Below are positions 1 through 9,069 of a DNA stretch of 64,000 nt, piece by piece. The DNA comes from Halobaculum sp. CBA1158. Its GTDB lineage: Archaea > Halobacteriota > Halobacteria > Halobacteriales > Haloferacaceae. How positions within the stretch are numbered: position 1 is the first letter of the stretch; the number at the start of each line of letters is the position of its first letter. The DNA is taken from positions 1 through 64,000 of the forward strand of contig NZ_CP090371.1 in the NCBI RefSeq assembly GCF_021431925.1, in the 5' to 3' direction. The notes under the pieces are model-generated. The model did not search any database. It had not been told where the DNA came from and was given only the letters and a program-made list of their open reading frames with translations. Both the position numbers and the translations under genes were made by a program.

Positions 1-1812
1 ATGACACAGGACGATCGAACGGACGATGGAACGGACGGCGAGGGAAGCGACGGAACCAGCGATACTGACGCCGACCAGCACGACGCTGCCGATGATTCAC
101 ACGAATCCGCGGCAGTAGACGAGTCCCGAGCAGTAGATCCCTCCGGAACGGGCGGTGAATCCGGGGGGGCGGACGAGTCCGAGCGGACGGCCGGTGAGTC
201 CGAGCCGACGGCAGATGAGTCCGGGTCGATCGATGTGTCGACCGACGACGCGTCGTCTCGAGGGGTCACTCCAGATATCGAGGACACTCCGGATGCCGGT
301 GACACCCCGGATATCGGTGACGACAGCGGCTCGTTCCGATTCGGATCTGGATCACGCTCGCGTGCGGACGTGGATTTGGACGTCGACGATCTGGATGTCG
401 ACGAGGTACTCGGCGACGACGACGAGGCGAGCACCGGACTGTTCGACGACCTCCTCTCGGGCGAGCCGATCTTCGAGAACAAGGAAGTCCTCCGACCGTC
501 GTACACTCCTCATGAACTCCCTCACCGCAACGATCAGATCAACAAGATGGCGACGATCCTCGTGTCGGCGCTGCGTGGGGAGACGCCGTCGAACATCCTC
601 ATCTACGGGAAGACGGGGACCGGTAAGACCGCCTCCGCGAAGTTCGTCTCCCAGGAGCTGGAGTCGACCTCCCAGAAGTACGACGTTCCCTGCGAGGTTG
701 AGTACATCAACTGCGAGGTGACCGACACCCAGTACCGGGTGCTCGCACAGCTCGCGAACAAGTTCATCGAGAAGAACGAGGCGGTCATCGACGACCGACT
801 CGACGACCTCCGCGACCTCCGCTCGGAGGCGACGGACCGTCCGGACGCGTTGACCGACAGCGAGTTCGACGCAGTCGCCGACATCGACGACCGGATCGCC
901 GACCTCGAATCCGACCGCGAGGAGATGGAGGAGGTGCCGATGACCGGGTGGCCCACCGACCGCGTCTACTCCACGTTCTTCGACGCCGTCGACTACCACG
1001 AGCGCGTCGTCGTCATCATGCTCGACGAGATCGACAAGCTCGTCGAGAAATCCGGCGACGACACGCTGTACAACCTCTCGCGGATGAACTCCGAACTGGA
1101 GAACTCCCGGATCTCCATCATGGGGATCTCGAACGACCTGAAGTTCACCGACTTCCTCGACCCTCGCGTCAAGTCGAGCCTCGGCGAGGAGGAGATCGTC
1201 TTCCCGCCGTACGACGCCAACCAGTTACGGGACATCCTCCAGCACCGCTCGGACATCGCGTTCAAGGGCGACGCGCTCACCGAGGACGTGATCCCGCTTT
1301 GTGCGGCGTTCGCCGCGCAGGAGCACGGCGACGCCCGCCGCGCGCTCGACCTCCTCCGCACAGCGGGGGAACTCGCCGAGCGCTCGCAGGCGGATCTCGT
1401 CGAGGAGGCGCACGTCAGGCAGGCCCAGGACAAGATCGAGTTGGACCGCGTCGTCGAGGTCGTTCGCACCCTCCCGACGCAGAGCAAGATCGTCCTCTTT
1501 TCGATCATCCTGCTCGAACAGAACGGCGTCCACAACGTCAACACCGGCGAGGTGTTCAACATCTACAAGCGGCTCTGTGAGGAGATCGACGCCGACGTGC
1601 TCACCCAGCGCCGGGTGACGGACCTGATCTCCGAACTCGACATGCTCGGCATCGTCAACGCGGTGGTCGTCTCGAAGGGTCGCTACGGCCGCACGAAGGA
1701 GATCAGCCTCTCGGTCCCCATCGACGAGACCGAGGCGGTCCTCATGTCCGACTCCCGTCTCGGCGACATCGAGGACGTCCAGCCGTTCGTGCAGGCGCGC
1801 TTCGACAACTGA
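1..1812 (+). CDS. orc1: Orc1/Cdc6 replication initiator ATPase
   Basis: AAA+ origin-recognition protein that binds origin repeats and loads the MCM helicase. Of 603 residues, about the first 150 are an acidic, Ser/Asp/Glu-rich low-complexity extension with repeats around 'ADESE'. The AAA+ core follows: Walker A GKTGTGKT at 203-210 and Walker B MLDEID around 340-345. A C-terminal winged-helix region starts near residue 500. The core (LFDDLLSGEPIFENKEVLRP) looks like the main chromosomal Orc1 of haloarchaea. The ATG is base 1 of the window, so upstream DNA and any earlier in-frame start cannot be seen. The next genes are signal peptidase and the PolD small subunit, an order I recall at the start of the Haloferax volcanii chromosome. 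Function is certain; the true N-terminus is less so. Confidence 0.95.
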   Translation: MTQDDRTDDGTDGEGSDGTSDTDADQHDAADDSHESAAVDESRAVDPSGTGGESGGADESERTAGESEPTADESGSIDVSTDDASSRGVTPDIEDTPDAGDTPDIGDDSGSFRFGSGSRSRADVDLDVDDLDVDEVLGDDDEASTGLFDDLLSGEPIFENKEVLRPSYTPHELPHRNDQINKMATILVSALRGETPSNILIYGKTGTGKTASAKFVSQELESTSQKYDVPCEVEYINCEVTDTQYRVLAQLANKFIEKNEAVIDDRLDDLRDLRSEATDRPDALTDSEFDAVADIDDRIADLESDREEMEEVPMTGWPTDRVYSTFFDAVDYHERVVVIMLDEIDKLVEKSGDDTLYNLSRMNSELENSRISIMGISNDLKFTDFLDPRVKSSLGEEEIVFPPYDANQLRDILQHRSDIAFKGDALTEDVIPLCAAFAAQEHGDARRALDLLRTAGELAERSQADLVEEAHVRQAQDKIELDRVVEVVRTLPTQSKIVLFSIILLEQNGVHNVNTGEVFNIYKRLCEEIDADVLTQRRVTDLISELDMLGIVNAVVVSKGRYGRTKEISLSVPIDETEAVLMSDSRLGDIEDVQPFVQARFDN

Positions 1813-1982
1813 TCGCAACTCTCTCGCTCCGGAACGCTCACGGGATCAACACCCCTTCACTTCGCCTCGAGAAACCTACCTACGTACCTGTATTTTCTCG
1901 CCATTTCGATTCCACACGAAACGGTAGATGTCACCGGTACAGACGAGAGAGGGCGGTCACCCGATCACGGTCGATTCCCCTA

Positions 1983-2780
1983 CTACCCGGGGACGGGAGT
2001 CGGTACCGATGGGCTCGGTCCGGTGGTTGCAGTCGAAGGGCTCGGTGCCGCGACCGCGGGTCGTCCGTCGTCGGCCGTCGCCGGCGCGGTCCCGGGTGAC
2101 GCCGCGGTTTCGGACGTCGCCGCCGCGGTTCCCGATTCGGCGGCGACGACGGCCTCCGAGAAGATCAGCCGGACGTATCCCAGGTACGGAATTCGGACTC
2201 GGGCGACCCCGTGAATCCAGTCTGCGCGGACCACCGGGGCGATGCCGCTGACCTGGTCGTACTGGGAGTTCGCGTCGCCCTTGGTGATGAAGCCGTCGTA
2301 GGGGGCGGGACAGGCCGGCACGCGGTCACAGGAGTCGGCCGGGAGGTGGTCGGGATCCGCGCGGTCGACCCAGTTTTCTCCCTCCTCGACGTGCAAGCGA
2401 GCGCGGTGGATGATCGGCGGTCCACCTTCGCCTGGCGGCCGGTAGACGATCACCGATCCGGGGTCGCCGAAGGTTCCGTACTCCTGCTCGACGCCCGTCT
2501 CGTAGGTGACGACGCCGGTGTCCTCGTGGGCGAACTCGGGCGAGAAGCGGTCGGGATCCGTGATGAACACCAGGTCTCCGCGCTCCATGTGCGGTTCCAT
2601 GCTCCCGGACTCGACGGCGACCATCGGCGGCCAGACGCCGGAGACGGCGAACAGGATCAACCCGACGAGCGCGACCGCAAGCGCCGAGGAGAGCACCTCC
2701 CGGATGAACAACAGCGTCCCGGTCTCGGCGTTGAGGAACCGCGACAGCGGGTCGTCCGGCCGCCGTCCGTCGTCGCTCAT
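1983..2780 (-). CDS. Signal peptidase I (S26, Sec11 type)
   Basis: Membrane serine protease that removes Sec signal peptides outside the cytoplasmic membrane. I chose the ATG at 2780 (265 aa, MSDDGRRPDD) rather than an upstream start at 2873, because the extra 31 residues are poor sequence and would overlap the promoter region of the divergent polymerase gene. One membrane segment lies at about 28-48. The nucleophile is Ser60 in VESGSMEP. His125 in IIHRARLH replaces the bacterial Lys, as in archaeal Sec11 enzymes, and acidic residues lie in KGDANSQYDQ (169-175). The last 50 or so residues are an Ala/Thr/Pro-rich tail without recognisable fold. Confidence 0.9.
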   Translation of the reverse strand: MSDDGRRPDDPLSRFLNAETGTLLFIREVLSSALAVALVGLILFAVSGVWPPMVAVESGSMEPHMERGDLVFITDPDRFSPEFAHEDTGVVTYETGVEQEYGTFGDPGSVIVYRPPGEGGPPIIHRARLHVEEGENWVDRADPDHLPADSCDRVPACPAPYDGFITKGDANSQYDQVSGIAPVVRADWIHGVARVRIPYLGYVRLIFSEAVVAAESGTAAATSETAASPGTAPATADDGRPAVAAPSPSTATTGPSPSVPTPVPG

Positions 2781-2962
2781 TATCGTCTCTGACCCGGCCG
2801 GCGGTGTTGAAGCTTCTGTTACCTCGATTTCTCGACCCCCGGACTCGTCCGCCGCGCCGGCTCCGGTTGTCATTCCGGCTCCGGTTCACCCGCACTCCGA
2901 CTCTCTCTCGGATCGCGGGCCCGTCCGCTATGCTTTTGCCCGGCGACGGCAGACCCCCGTGC

Positions 2963-4633
2963 GTGCCGCTGGAATCGTCCTCCCGTGTCGTGCAGGCGCT
3001 CGCCAGCCGCGGCTACAACGCCGAGCGGGAGGCCGTCACGCTCATCGCCGAGGCGGACGCGCCCGGCGTCGCGCTGGAAACCGCCGTCGAGGTCGCTCCC
3101 GACGACGCGCTCGTGATCACCACGGACCACGTCCGCGAGGCGCTGGCGACCGAGCCGGTTCCCGACCCCAGCGCCCTCGACGAGGACGCGACCGACGACC
3201 GCGGTACCGCCGATGGAGTCTCCGCGAGCGAGGGATCCGCCGCAGGCGACGGATCCCCCGTGACTGACGGATCCCCCGCGCCCCAAACCCCCTCGGTTTC
3301 GTCTGGAACCGAGTCGACGTATCCCACGGACGACGGTGGGCGAGTTCCAGACGAAACGGGGGGGTCGATAGACGAGTCGACGACGGGCGATCCGTCACCC
3401 GAGAACTCGCGGGTCGGCGACCGATCGCCCCCCGCGCCCGTCGTCGCCAACGACATGACTGGCGAGTCGACCGGTACGGGCGAGTACGACGAGTTCGTCG
3501 GCGTGTTCCGCGACCGCTACGAGCGGCTCTCGGGTCAACTTCGCGGTCGCGTGAACCACCGTCCCGCCGACTCGATCGAGGCGATGGGCGGGGGGGCCGA
3601 CGTGGAGACGATCGGGCTCGTCAACGACATCCGGTCGACCGCATCGGGCCACTGGCTGATCGAACTGGAGGACACGACCGGAACGTTCCCGTGTCTGGTG
3701 ATGAAGGACCGCGACATCGCCGACCTGGTCGACGAACTCCTCCTGGACGAGTGCATCGCCGTCTCGGGGACGCTCGCCGACGACGCGGGAATCGTCTTCG
3801 TCGACGCGATCCACTTCCCGGACGTCCCCCGCACCCACCGCCCGAGCACCGCCGACCGCCACGTGCAGGCGGCGCTGATCTCGGACGTGCACGTCGGCTC
3901 CCAGGAGTTCCTCGCCGACGCGTGGAGCCGGTTCGCCGACTGGCTTCACACGGAGGAGGCCGAACGCGTCGAGTACCTGCTCATCGCCGGCGACATGGTC
4001 GAGGGCGTCGGCGTGTATCCGGGGCAAGACGAGGAACTGGACATCGTCGACATCTACGACCAGTACGAGCGGTTCTCCGAACACCTCAAGCAGGTCCCCG
4101 GCGACATGGAGATCGTCATGATCCCCGGGAATCACGACGCCGTCCGACTGGCCGAACCCCAGCCGGGGTTCGACGAGGAGCTCCGGGAGATCATGAGCGC
4201 CCACGACCCCCAGATCGTGAGCAACCCGGCCGTAGTCGACGTGGAGGGCGTGTCGATCCTGATGTATCACGGGGTCTCGCTGGACGAGGTAATCGCCGAA
4301 CTGCCGGAGGAGAAGGCCAGCTACGACGAGCCCCACAAGGCGATGTACCAGCTCCTCAAGAAGCGACACGTCGCCCCGCAGTTCGGCGGGAAGACCCGCG
4401 TCGCCCCCGAGGAGCGCGATTACCTCGCGATCGACGAGGTGCCGGACGTGTTCCACACCGGCCACGTCCACAAGCTCGGCTGGGGGAAGTACCACAACGT
4501 CCTCGCGGTCAACTCCGGCTGCTGGCAGGCGCAGACCGACTTCCAGAAGTCGGTGAACATCGACCCCGACGTGGCCCACGCCCCGATCCTCGACCTCGAC
4601 ACGCTCGACATGACCGTCCGGAAGTTCGTGTGA
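2963..4633 (+). CDS. polD1: DNA polymerase D small subunit (DP1, 3'-5' exonuclease)
   Basis: Proofreading subunit of the archaeal replicative polymerase PolD. The GTG start at 2963 (556 aa) gives MPLESSSRVVQALASRGYNA, the N-terminus I expect for the family. A TATA-like GCTTTTGCC lies about 27 bp upstream, fitting a leaderless transcript; ATG 2930 is the alternative. After the N-terminal domain comes a disordered Asp/Ser/Pro-rich linker of about 90 residues, then an OB fold. The calcineurin-like phosphoesterase domain follows, with motifs SDVH (D308, H310), GDMVEG, GNHD (N390-D392), YHG and GHVH that bind the two metal ions. The large subunit is not in this window. Confidence 0.95.
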   Translation: MPLESSSRVVQALASRGYNAEREAVTLIAEADAPGVALETAVEVAPDDALVITTDHVREALATEPVPDPSALDEDATDDRGTADGVSASEGSAAGDGSPVTDGSPAPQTPSVSSGTESTYPTDDGGRVPDETGGSIDESTTGDPSPENSRVGDRSPPAPVVANDMTGESTGTGEYDEFVGVFRDRYERLSGQLRGRVNHRPADSIEAMGGGADVETIGLVNDIRSTASGHWLIELEDTTGTFPCLVMKDRDIADLVDELLLDECIAVSGTLADDAGIVFVDAIHFPDVPRTHRPSTADRHVQAALISDVHVGSQEFLADAWSRFADWLHTEEAERVEYLLIAGDMVEGVGVYPGQDEELDIVDIYDQYERFSEHLKQVPGDMEIVMIPGNHDAVRLAEPQPGFDEELREIMSAHDPQIVSNPAVVDVEGVSILMYHGVSLDEVIAELPEEKASYDEPHKAMYQLLKKRHVAPQFGGKTRVAPEERDYLAIDEVPDVFHTGHVHKLGWGKYHNVLAVNSGCWQAQTDFQKSVNIDPDVAHAPILDLDTLDMTVRKFV

Positions 4634-4660
4634 TTCCCGAACCCGTTCGGATACGTTTCC

Positions 4661-5089
4661 TCAGGCCTTCTCGACCCGGTAGCGCGTCGTCTCTTTCCCA
4701 TCGAAGCGAGGCCCGGGACCGACCTCCTCGAACCCGGCGGCGTCGGCGGCCTCGCGAAGCGCGGACTCGCCCTCGACGACGAGCAGTTCCACCGCCATTC
4801 CCTCGCTCGCAGCGAACCGCAGCGGCTCTCCGAGGAGGCGCTCGGCGGCCTCGCGGGTCCCGCCGAACTGCGTGACGTGGACCGTCTCCCCGTGGGCGTC
4901 GAAGCTGACGAAGCCGAGCAGGTCGTCGGGGTCGGCGTCGACGTCCTCGTTGGGGTCGGTCGCGTCGGCCTCGCCGACGGCGACGCGGACGGTTCGGTCG
5001 TGGACCAGCCCCCGCATCGCGGCCGCGGGCGCGTCGGCGATGGACGAGAGCGCCTCCGCGTCGGCCTCCACCGCGTCCCGGACGTGCAT
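4661..5089 (-). CDS. GNAT-family N-acetyltransferase
   Basis: Small (142 aa) acyltransferase of the GNAT fold; substrate unknown. It begins MHVRDAVEADAEALSSIAD, the usual first strand and helix of the fold. It continues with a strand pair (DLLGFVSFDAH, VHVTQFGGT) and ends AADAAGFEEVGPGPRF, the common C-terminal 'AGF' segment. The acetyl-CoA loop is divergent: the usual Q/RxxGxG is replaced by a region around GTREAAERLL. A TATA-like CTTTAGG lies about 25 bp upstream on the minus strand. It converges with polD1. Confidence 0.7.
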   Translation of the reverse strand: MHVRDAVEADAEALSSIADAPAAAMRGLVHDRTVRVAVGEADATDPNEDVDADPDDLLGFVSFDAHGETVHVTQFGGTREAAERLLGEPLRFAASEGMAVELLVVEGESALREAADAAGFEEVGPGPRFDGKETTRYRVEKA

Positions 5090-5215
5090 ACCCCCGCTTC
5101 GGCCGCATCCGTCCTAAAGCCTCACCCGCTCTCGACATCGACGGGGTGGGTCGTCCAACCGGCGGATCGGTCGTCAACCGTCGGAGTATTTGTCTCCGGC
5201 CGCGAACCCCGGCCC

Positions 5216-5908
5216 ATGAGCGTTCGCGAGGAGTTCGACGCCTGGGCCGCCGACGGCCGCGACAGGGGGATGGAGGAGCGTCACTGGCACACGGCCAAGC
5301 ACGTGCTCGCGCGGATGCCCGTCGAGGACGGCGACCGCGTCCTCGACCTGGGCACCGGCAGCGGGTACGCCCTCCGCGCGCTGGCGGATTCGACGGGGAT
5401 GGCCCGCGGCTACGGCCTCGACGGCGCGCCCGAGATGGCCCGCAACGCCCGGGAGTACGCCCTCGGTGCGACTCGCGACGCCGATCTCGGGTTCGTGATC
5501 GGTGACTTCGGCCACCTCCCCTTCGCCGACGACTCGCTGCACCACGCGTTCACGATGGAGGCGTTCTACTACAGCGACGACCCCGTCGAGACGCTCCGGG
5601 AGATCGCGCGCGTCCTGATACCGGGAGGTACCTTCTACTGCGCGGTCAACTACTACGAGGAAAACGTCCACAGCCACGACTGGCAGGACGCCATCTCGGT
5701 CGACATGACGCGCTGGGACGCCGACCGGTACCGCGACGCCTTCCGCGAGGCGGGCCTCCACGTCGCCGAGCAGGACAACGTCCCCGACCGCGAGACGGAG
5801 ATCCCCCCCGCCGACGAGTTTCCGACCGAGAACTGGGACACCCGGGAGGCGATGGTCGAGCGCTACCGCGAGCTCGGGACGCTGCTCACCGTCGGCGTCG
5901 CGCCGTGA
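5216..5908 (+). CDS. SAM-dependent methyltransferase (class I)
   Basis: 230-residue methyltransferase starting at ATG 5216. The SAM-binding motif I is VLDLGTGSGYALRAL (residues 43-57). Motif II is YGLDGAPEMARNA, and the post-motif is LPFADDSLHHAFTMEAFYY, as in the Methyltransf_11/UbiE-like group. The acceptor is unknown. A TATA-like AGTATTTGTC lies about 25-30 bp before the ATG. Translation could extend further upstream in the same frame, but that part is promoter and shadow of the divergent GNAT gene. Confidence 0.85.
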   Translation: MSVREEFDAWAADGRDRGMEERHWHTAKHVLARMPVEDGDRVLDLGTGSGYALRALADSTGMARGYGLDGAPEMARNAREYALGATRDADLGFVIGDFGHLPFADDSLHHAFTMEAFYYSDDPVETLREIARVLIPGGTFYCAVNYYEENVHSHDWQDAISVDMTRWDADRYRDAFREAGLHVAEQDNVPDRETEIPPADEFPTENWDTREAMVERYRELGTLLTVGVAP

Positions 5909-6002
5909 TCGGGTACCCGAGTCGCGTCCCGGCGTCGCGTCGTAGATAGTCGTGGGGGACGCCGGCGGCCGGCAGTTCGAGCGCGGGGACCGAGCATCCG
6001 AG

Positions 6003-7349
6003 CTACCCGCGATCCGCCCGCTCGACCACGCGTACGTCGTCGCGCTCGACGACGAGTCGCACGGGCTCGCCGGGCGCGAACGATCGCTCGCCGTCCGTGC
6101 GCGCCGCGATCGCGACGCCGTTCCAGTCGCAATGGAGGCGGGTGGCGTCGCCGAGGAACTCCGTGCTCTCGACGGTCGCCGAGAGCGTCGTGGACGCTGT
6201 GCCGCCGGCGCGTCTCATCCCGATCGGGGATCCCGTGTCGGGGGATTCGCCCGCGGCGTCGCCCCGCTCCACGCCGATCCGTTCCGGTCGGACGCAGGCG
6301 ACGAGCCGGTCGCCCGCGGTCGGTCGTCGTCCCGCGGTCGGTCGTCGTCCCGCGGTCGACCGTCGTCCCGCGTCGGTCCCACTCGCCTGCGTTCCCTCCG
6401 CTTCGACTGGAAGCGGAATCGACATCCCTCGGTCGCTGTCTGCGGGGTTTCCGCCTTCGTCGAGGCCGTCGACACGAAGCCAGGGGGCCGCGTCGGTGTC
6501 GTTTCCCTCGACGACGCGCCCGTCGAGGACGTTGTTGTCCCCGAGGAACTCCGCGACGAACCGGGTCGCGGGCGCGTCGTACAGTTCCCTGGGCGGGCCG
6601 ACCTGCTCGATCCGTCCGTCGTCGACGACGGCGACGCGGTCGGACACAGCCAGCGCCTCCTCCTGATCGTGGGTGACGTACACCGTCGTCAGGCCGAGCT
6701 CGTGCTGGATCGTCCGGATCTGCACGCGGAGTCGCTCGCGCAGGCGAGCGTCCAGCGCCGACATCGGCTCGTCGAGCAGCAGGAGCCGGGGTTCGGGCGC
6801 GAGCGCCCGCGCCAGCGCCACCCGCTGGCTCTGTCCGCCCGAGAGCGTGTCCGGGTCGCGGTCGGCGAACCCCGAGAGGTCGACCAACTCGAGCAGGTCG
6901 TCGACCCGACCGTCGACCGTCGTCCCCTCGGGGGGGTCGGCGAACCGGAGGCCGTAGGCGACGTTCTCGCCGACGGTCATGTGCGGGAACAGCGCGTAGC
7001 TCTGGAAGACGACGCCGATCCCCCTCGCTTCGGGTGGAACCCCCGCCATCGACTCGCCGCCGATGGCGATCGAGCCGTCGGTTGGCTCCTCGAACCCCGC
7101 GAGACACCGGAGCGTCGTGGTCTTTCCGCAGCCCGAGGGGCCGACGAGCGTGAAGAACTCCCCGGGCTCGATCCGGAGGTCGACGCCGTCGAGCGCCGTC
7201 GTCGGCCCGTACTCGACGCGGAGGTTCTCCACTCGAACCCCTCCTCCGGGGTCGTCGCCGTCGCGGTCGCCGTCGCGGTCGCTGTCGCCGTCGCGGTCGC
7301 CGTGAGTGCGCCCCCGTCCGGACCGCTCTCGCTCACCCACGGAACTCAC
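6003..7349 (-). CDS. thiQ: ABC transporter ATPase, probable thiamine importer
   Basis: Energising subunit of the importer encoded with the two upstream genes. Walker A GPSGCGKTT, signature LSGGQSQR, Walker B LLLLDEPMSALD and the switch His in YVTHDQEEA are all present, followed by a TOBE-like C-terminal region of the PotA/ThiQ class. The predicted GTG at 7349 overlaps the thiP end by 17 bp. The first 35 or so residues are Asp/Gly/Arg repeats encoded by a 6-bp tandem repeat (7257-7305), so the true start may be further in. A second repeat of 18-bp units (about 6319-6370) encodes a GRRPTA linker in the regulatory domain. Thiamine is inferred from the binding protein. Confidence 0.8.
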   Translation of the reverse strand: MSSVGERERSGRGRTHGDRDGDSDRDGDRDGDDPGGGVRVENLRVEYGPTTALDGVDLRIEPGEFFTLVGPSGCGKTTTLRCLAGFEEPTDGSIAIGGESMAGVPPEARGIGVVFQSYALFPHMTVGENVAYGLRFADPPEGTTVDGRVDDLLELVDLSGFADRDPDTLSGGQSQRVALARALAPEPRLLLLDEPMSALDARLRERLRVQIRTIQHELGLTTVYVTHDQEEALAVSDRVAVVDDGRIEQVGPPRELYDAPATRFVAEFLGDNNVLDGRVVEGNDTDAAPWLRVDGLDEGGNPADSDRGMSIPLPVEAEGTQASGTDAGRRSTAGRRPTAGRRPTAGDRLVACVRPERIGVERGDAAGESPDTGSPIGMRRAGGTASTTLSATVESTEFLGDATRLHCDWNGVAIAARTDGERSFAPGEPVRLVVERDDVRVVERADRG

Positions 7350-9069
7350 CCCCGACGCGCTCGACGACCACGAAGGCGGCGGCGGTCACCGCCAGCAACA
7401 CGGTCCCCATCGCCGTCGCGGGACCGAGCCGGCGACCGATGAACCGCTCGACGGCGACGGGCATGGTGTAGGTCCCGCCGCCCTCGGCGAGGATCACCGT
7501 CGAGTCGAACTCGCCGATCGAGATGGCGACCGCGAACGCCGCGCCGGCGACGACGCCGGGCCACACCAGCGGGAGTTCAACGTCCACGAGCGCCCGCGCC
7601 CGCGACGCGCCGAGCGCCCGCGCGGACTCGACGAGCGAGCGGTCGAGGGTGTCGAGCGGCGGCGCGACCGTCCGCACGACGAACGGGTAGGCGGCGACGG
7701 CGTGGGCGGCGACGATGGCGACCGCGCCCGTGACGGTGAACCGGTAGCCGAACGCCTCGAACCCGAAGACGAGCCCCCGGAGCATGCCGAGGCCGACGAC
7801 GATCCCCGACACCGCGAGCGGGGCCATCGACAGCGCGTCGACGAGCCACCGCCCGCGGAAGCGGCGCGTCGTGAGCACGCCCATCGCGACGCCCATCGGC
7901 ACGGCGACGAGGAGCGTCGCCGCCGCGAACAGCACGGAGTTGACGATCGCGGGGAACGGCTTCACCTGGAACGTCGCCCCGGTCGTCTGTCGCTCGAGGA
8001 GGAACCGGTAGGAGTCGAGCGTGAGCCCCGCGTCGCCGGCGACGCTGGCGTATACTGTGCTCGCAAGCGGTGCGAGGAACACGACGGCGACGACGGCGGC
8101 GTAGCCGGCGACCGCGAGGCGGCTCGCGAGTCGCTCGCGCGTCCACGACTCGGGCACCAGCGGCCGCCGGGCGAGCGTGCGGTTCCCTCGCCGCTCGGCC
8201 GCCTGCGCGCGCTCGTAGCGGAGGTACAGCGCCATCAGCGACAGCGACACGCCGGTCTCGAGCGCCGCCAACGACGCCGCCCGGCCGTACTCCAGTTGCT
8301 GGCGCGCCGAGTAGATGAACACCTCGATGGTCGCGAACTGCGCGCCCCCCAGCGCCAGGGGGATCGCGAAGGAGGCGAACGTGAACACGAACGTCAGCGC
8401 CGCCCCCGTGAGCATCGCCGGCAGCAGTTGCGGGAGCACCACGTCGAGAAAGGCCCGCGGTCGCGACGCACCCAGCGAGCGCGCCGTCTCGACGGCGCTC
8501 GCGTCGACGGACTCCCAGGCGGCCGTCACCACCCGGGTCACCAGCGGGGCGTTGTAGAAGGCGTGCGCGACGAGGATCGCCCCCAGCGACGGGAGCAGGT
8601 CGACCGGCGGAAGGCCGACGGCCGACAGCGTCGCGTTGAGCGTCCCGTCCGCGCCGAAGGTGGCGTAAAACCCCACGGCGACGAGCACCGACGGGAGCAC
8701 GAACGGCACCATCGTCACCGAGCGGAGCGTGGCGCGCCCGCGGAACTCGAAGCGCGCGAGCACCCACGCCCCCGGCAGCCCGAGGACGACGCTGAGAAGG
8801 GTCGACAGCGCCGCCTGATAGGCAGTGAAGCCGAGCACGCGCCCGAGGTAGAACTCGTCGGTGAGCACCTCCGCGAGCGGACCGAAGGTGAGGCGACCGT
8901 CCTCGACGACGGCGTCGACGAACACGGTCGCGACCGGGTAGTAGAACAGCACGGCGAGCAGGAGGGCCGTACCGACCGCCAGCAGGGGGAGGGCGACCCG
9001 CTCCGCGAGCGCCGCGGGGCCGGCCTCACGTGCGCGACGCAGCGCGCGACCGAGTCGGGCCTCGCTCAC
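7333..9069 (-). CDS. thiP: ABC transporter permease, fused double domain, probable thiamine
   Basis: Membrane channel of the importer, with about 12 membrane segments in two homologous binding-protein-dependent permease halves, the layout of ThiP. EAA-type loops that contact the ATPase are visible as SLGASRPRAFLDVVLPQLLP and ALGASRARALVDVELPLVWP. I prefer GTG 9069 (578 aa), which overlaps the thiB stop as GTGA, a coupling used repeatedly in this genome. ATG 9105 would overlap thiB by 40 bp. Confidence 0.85.
   Translation of the reverse strand: MSEARLGRALRRAREAGPAALAERVALPLLAVGTALLLAVLFYYPVATVFVDAVVEDGRLTFGPLAEVLTDEFYLGRVLGFTAYQAALSTLLSVVLGLPGAWVLARFEFRGRATLRSVTMVPFVLPSVLVAVGFYATFGADGTLNATLSAVGLPPVDLLPSLGAILVAHAFYNAPLVTRVVTAAWESVDASAVETARSLGASRPRAFLDVVLPQLLPAMLTGAALTFVFTFASFAIPLALGGAQFATIEVFIYSARQQLEYGRAASLAALETGVSLSLMALYLRYERAQAAERRGNRTLARRPLVPESWTRERLASRLAVAGYAAVVAVVFLAPLASTVYASVAGDAGLTLDSYRFLLERQTTGATFQVKPFPAIVNSVLFAAATLLVAVPMGVAMGVLTTRRFRGRWLVDALSMAPLAVSGIVVGLGMLRGLVFGFEAFGYRFTVTGAVAIVAAHAVAAYPFVVRTVAPPLDTLDRSLVESARALGASRARALVDVELPLVWPGVVAGAAFAVAISIGEFDSTVILAEGGGTYTMPVAVERFIGRRLGPATAMGTVLLAVTAAAFVVVERVGGEFRG

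Noticed and set aside
1910-1922. Functional origin repeat downstream of orc1
   Set aside because: A single partial match without the G-rich part or a partner repeat; kept only as a remark under the orc1 finding.
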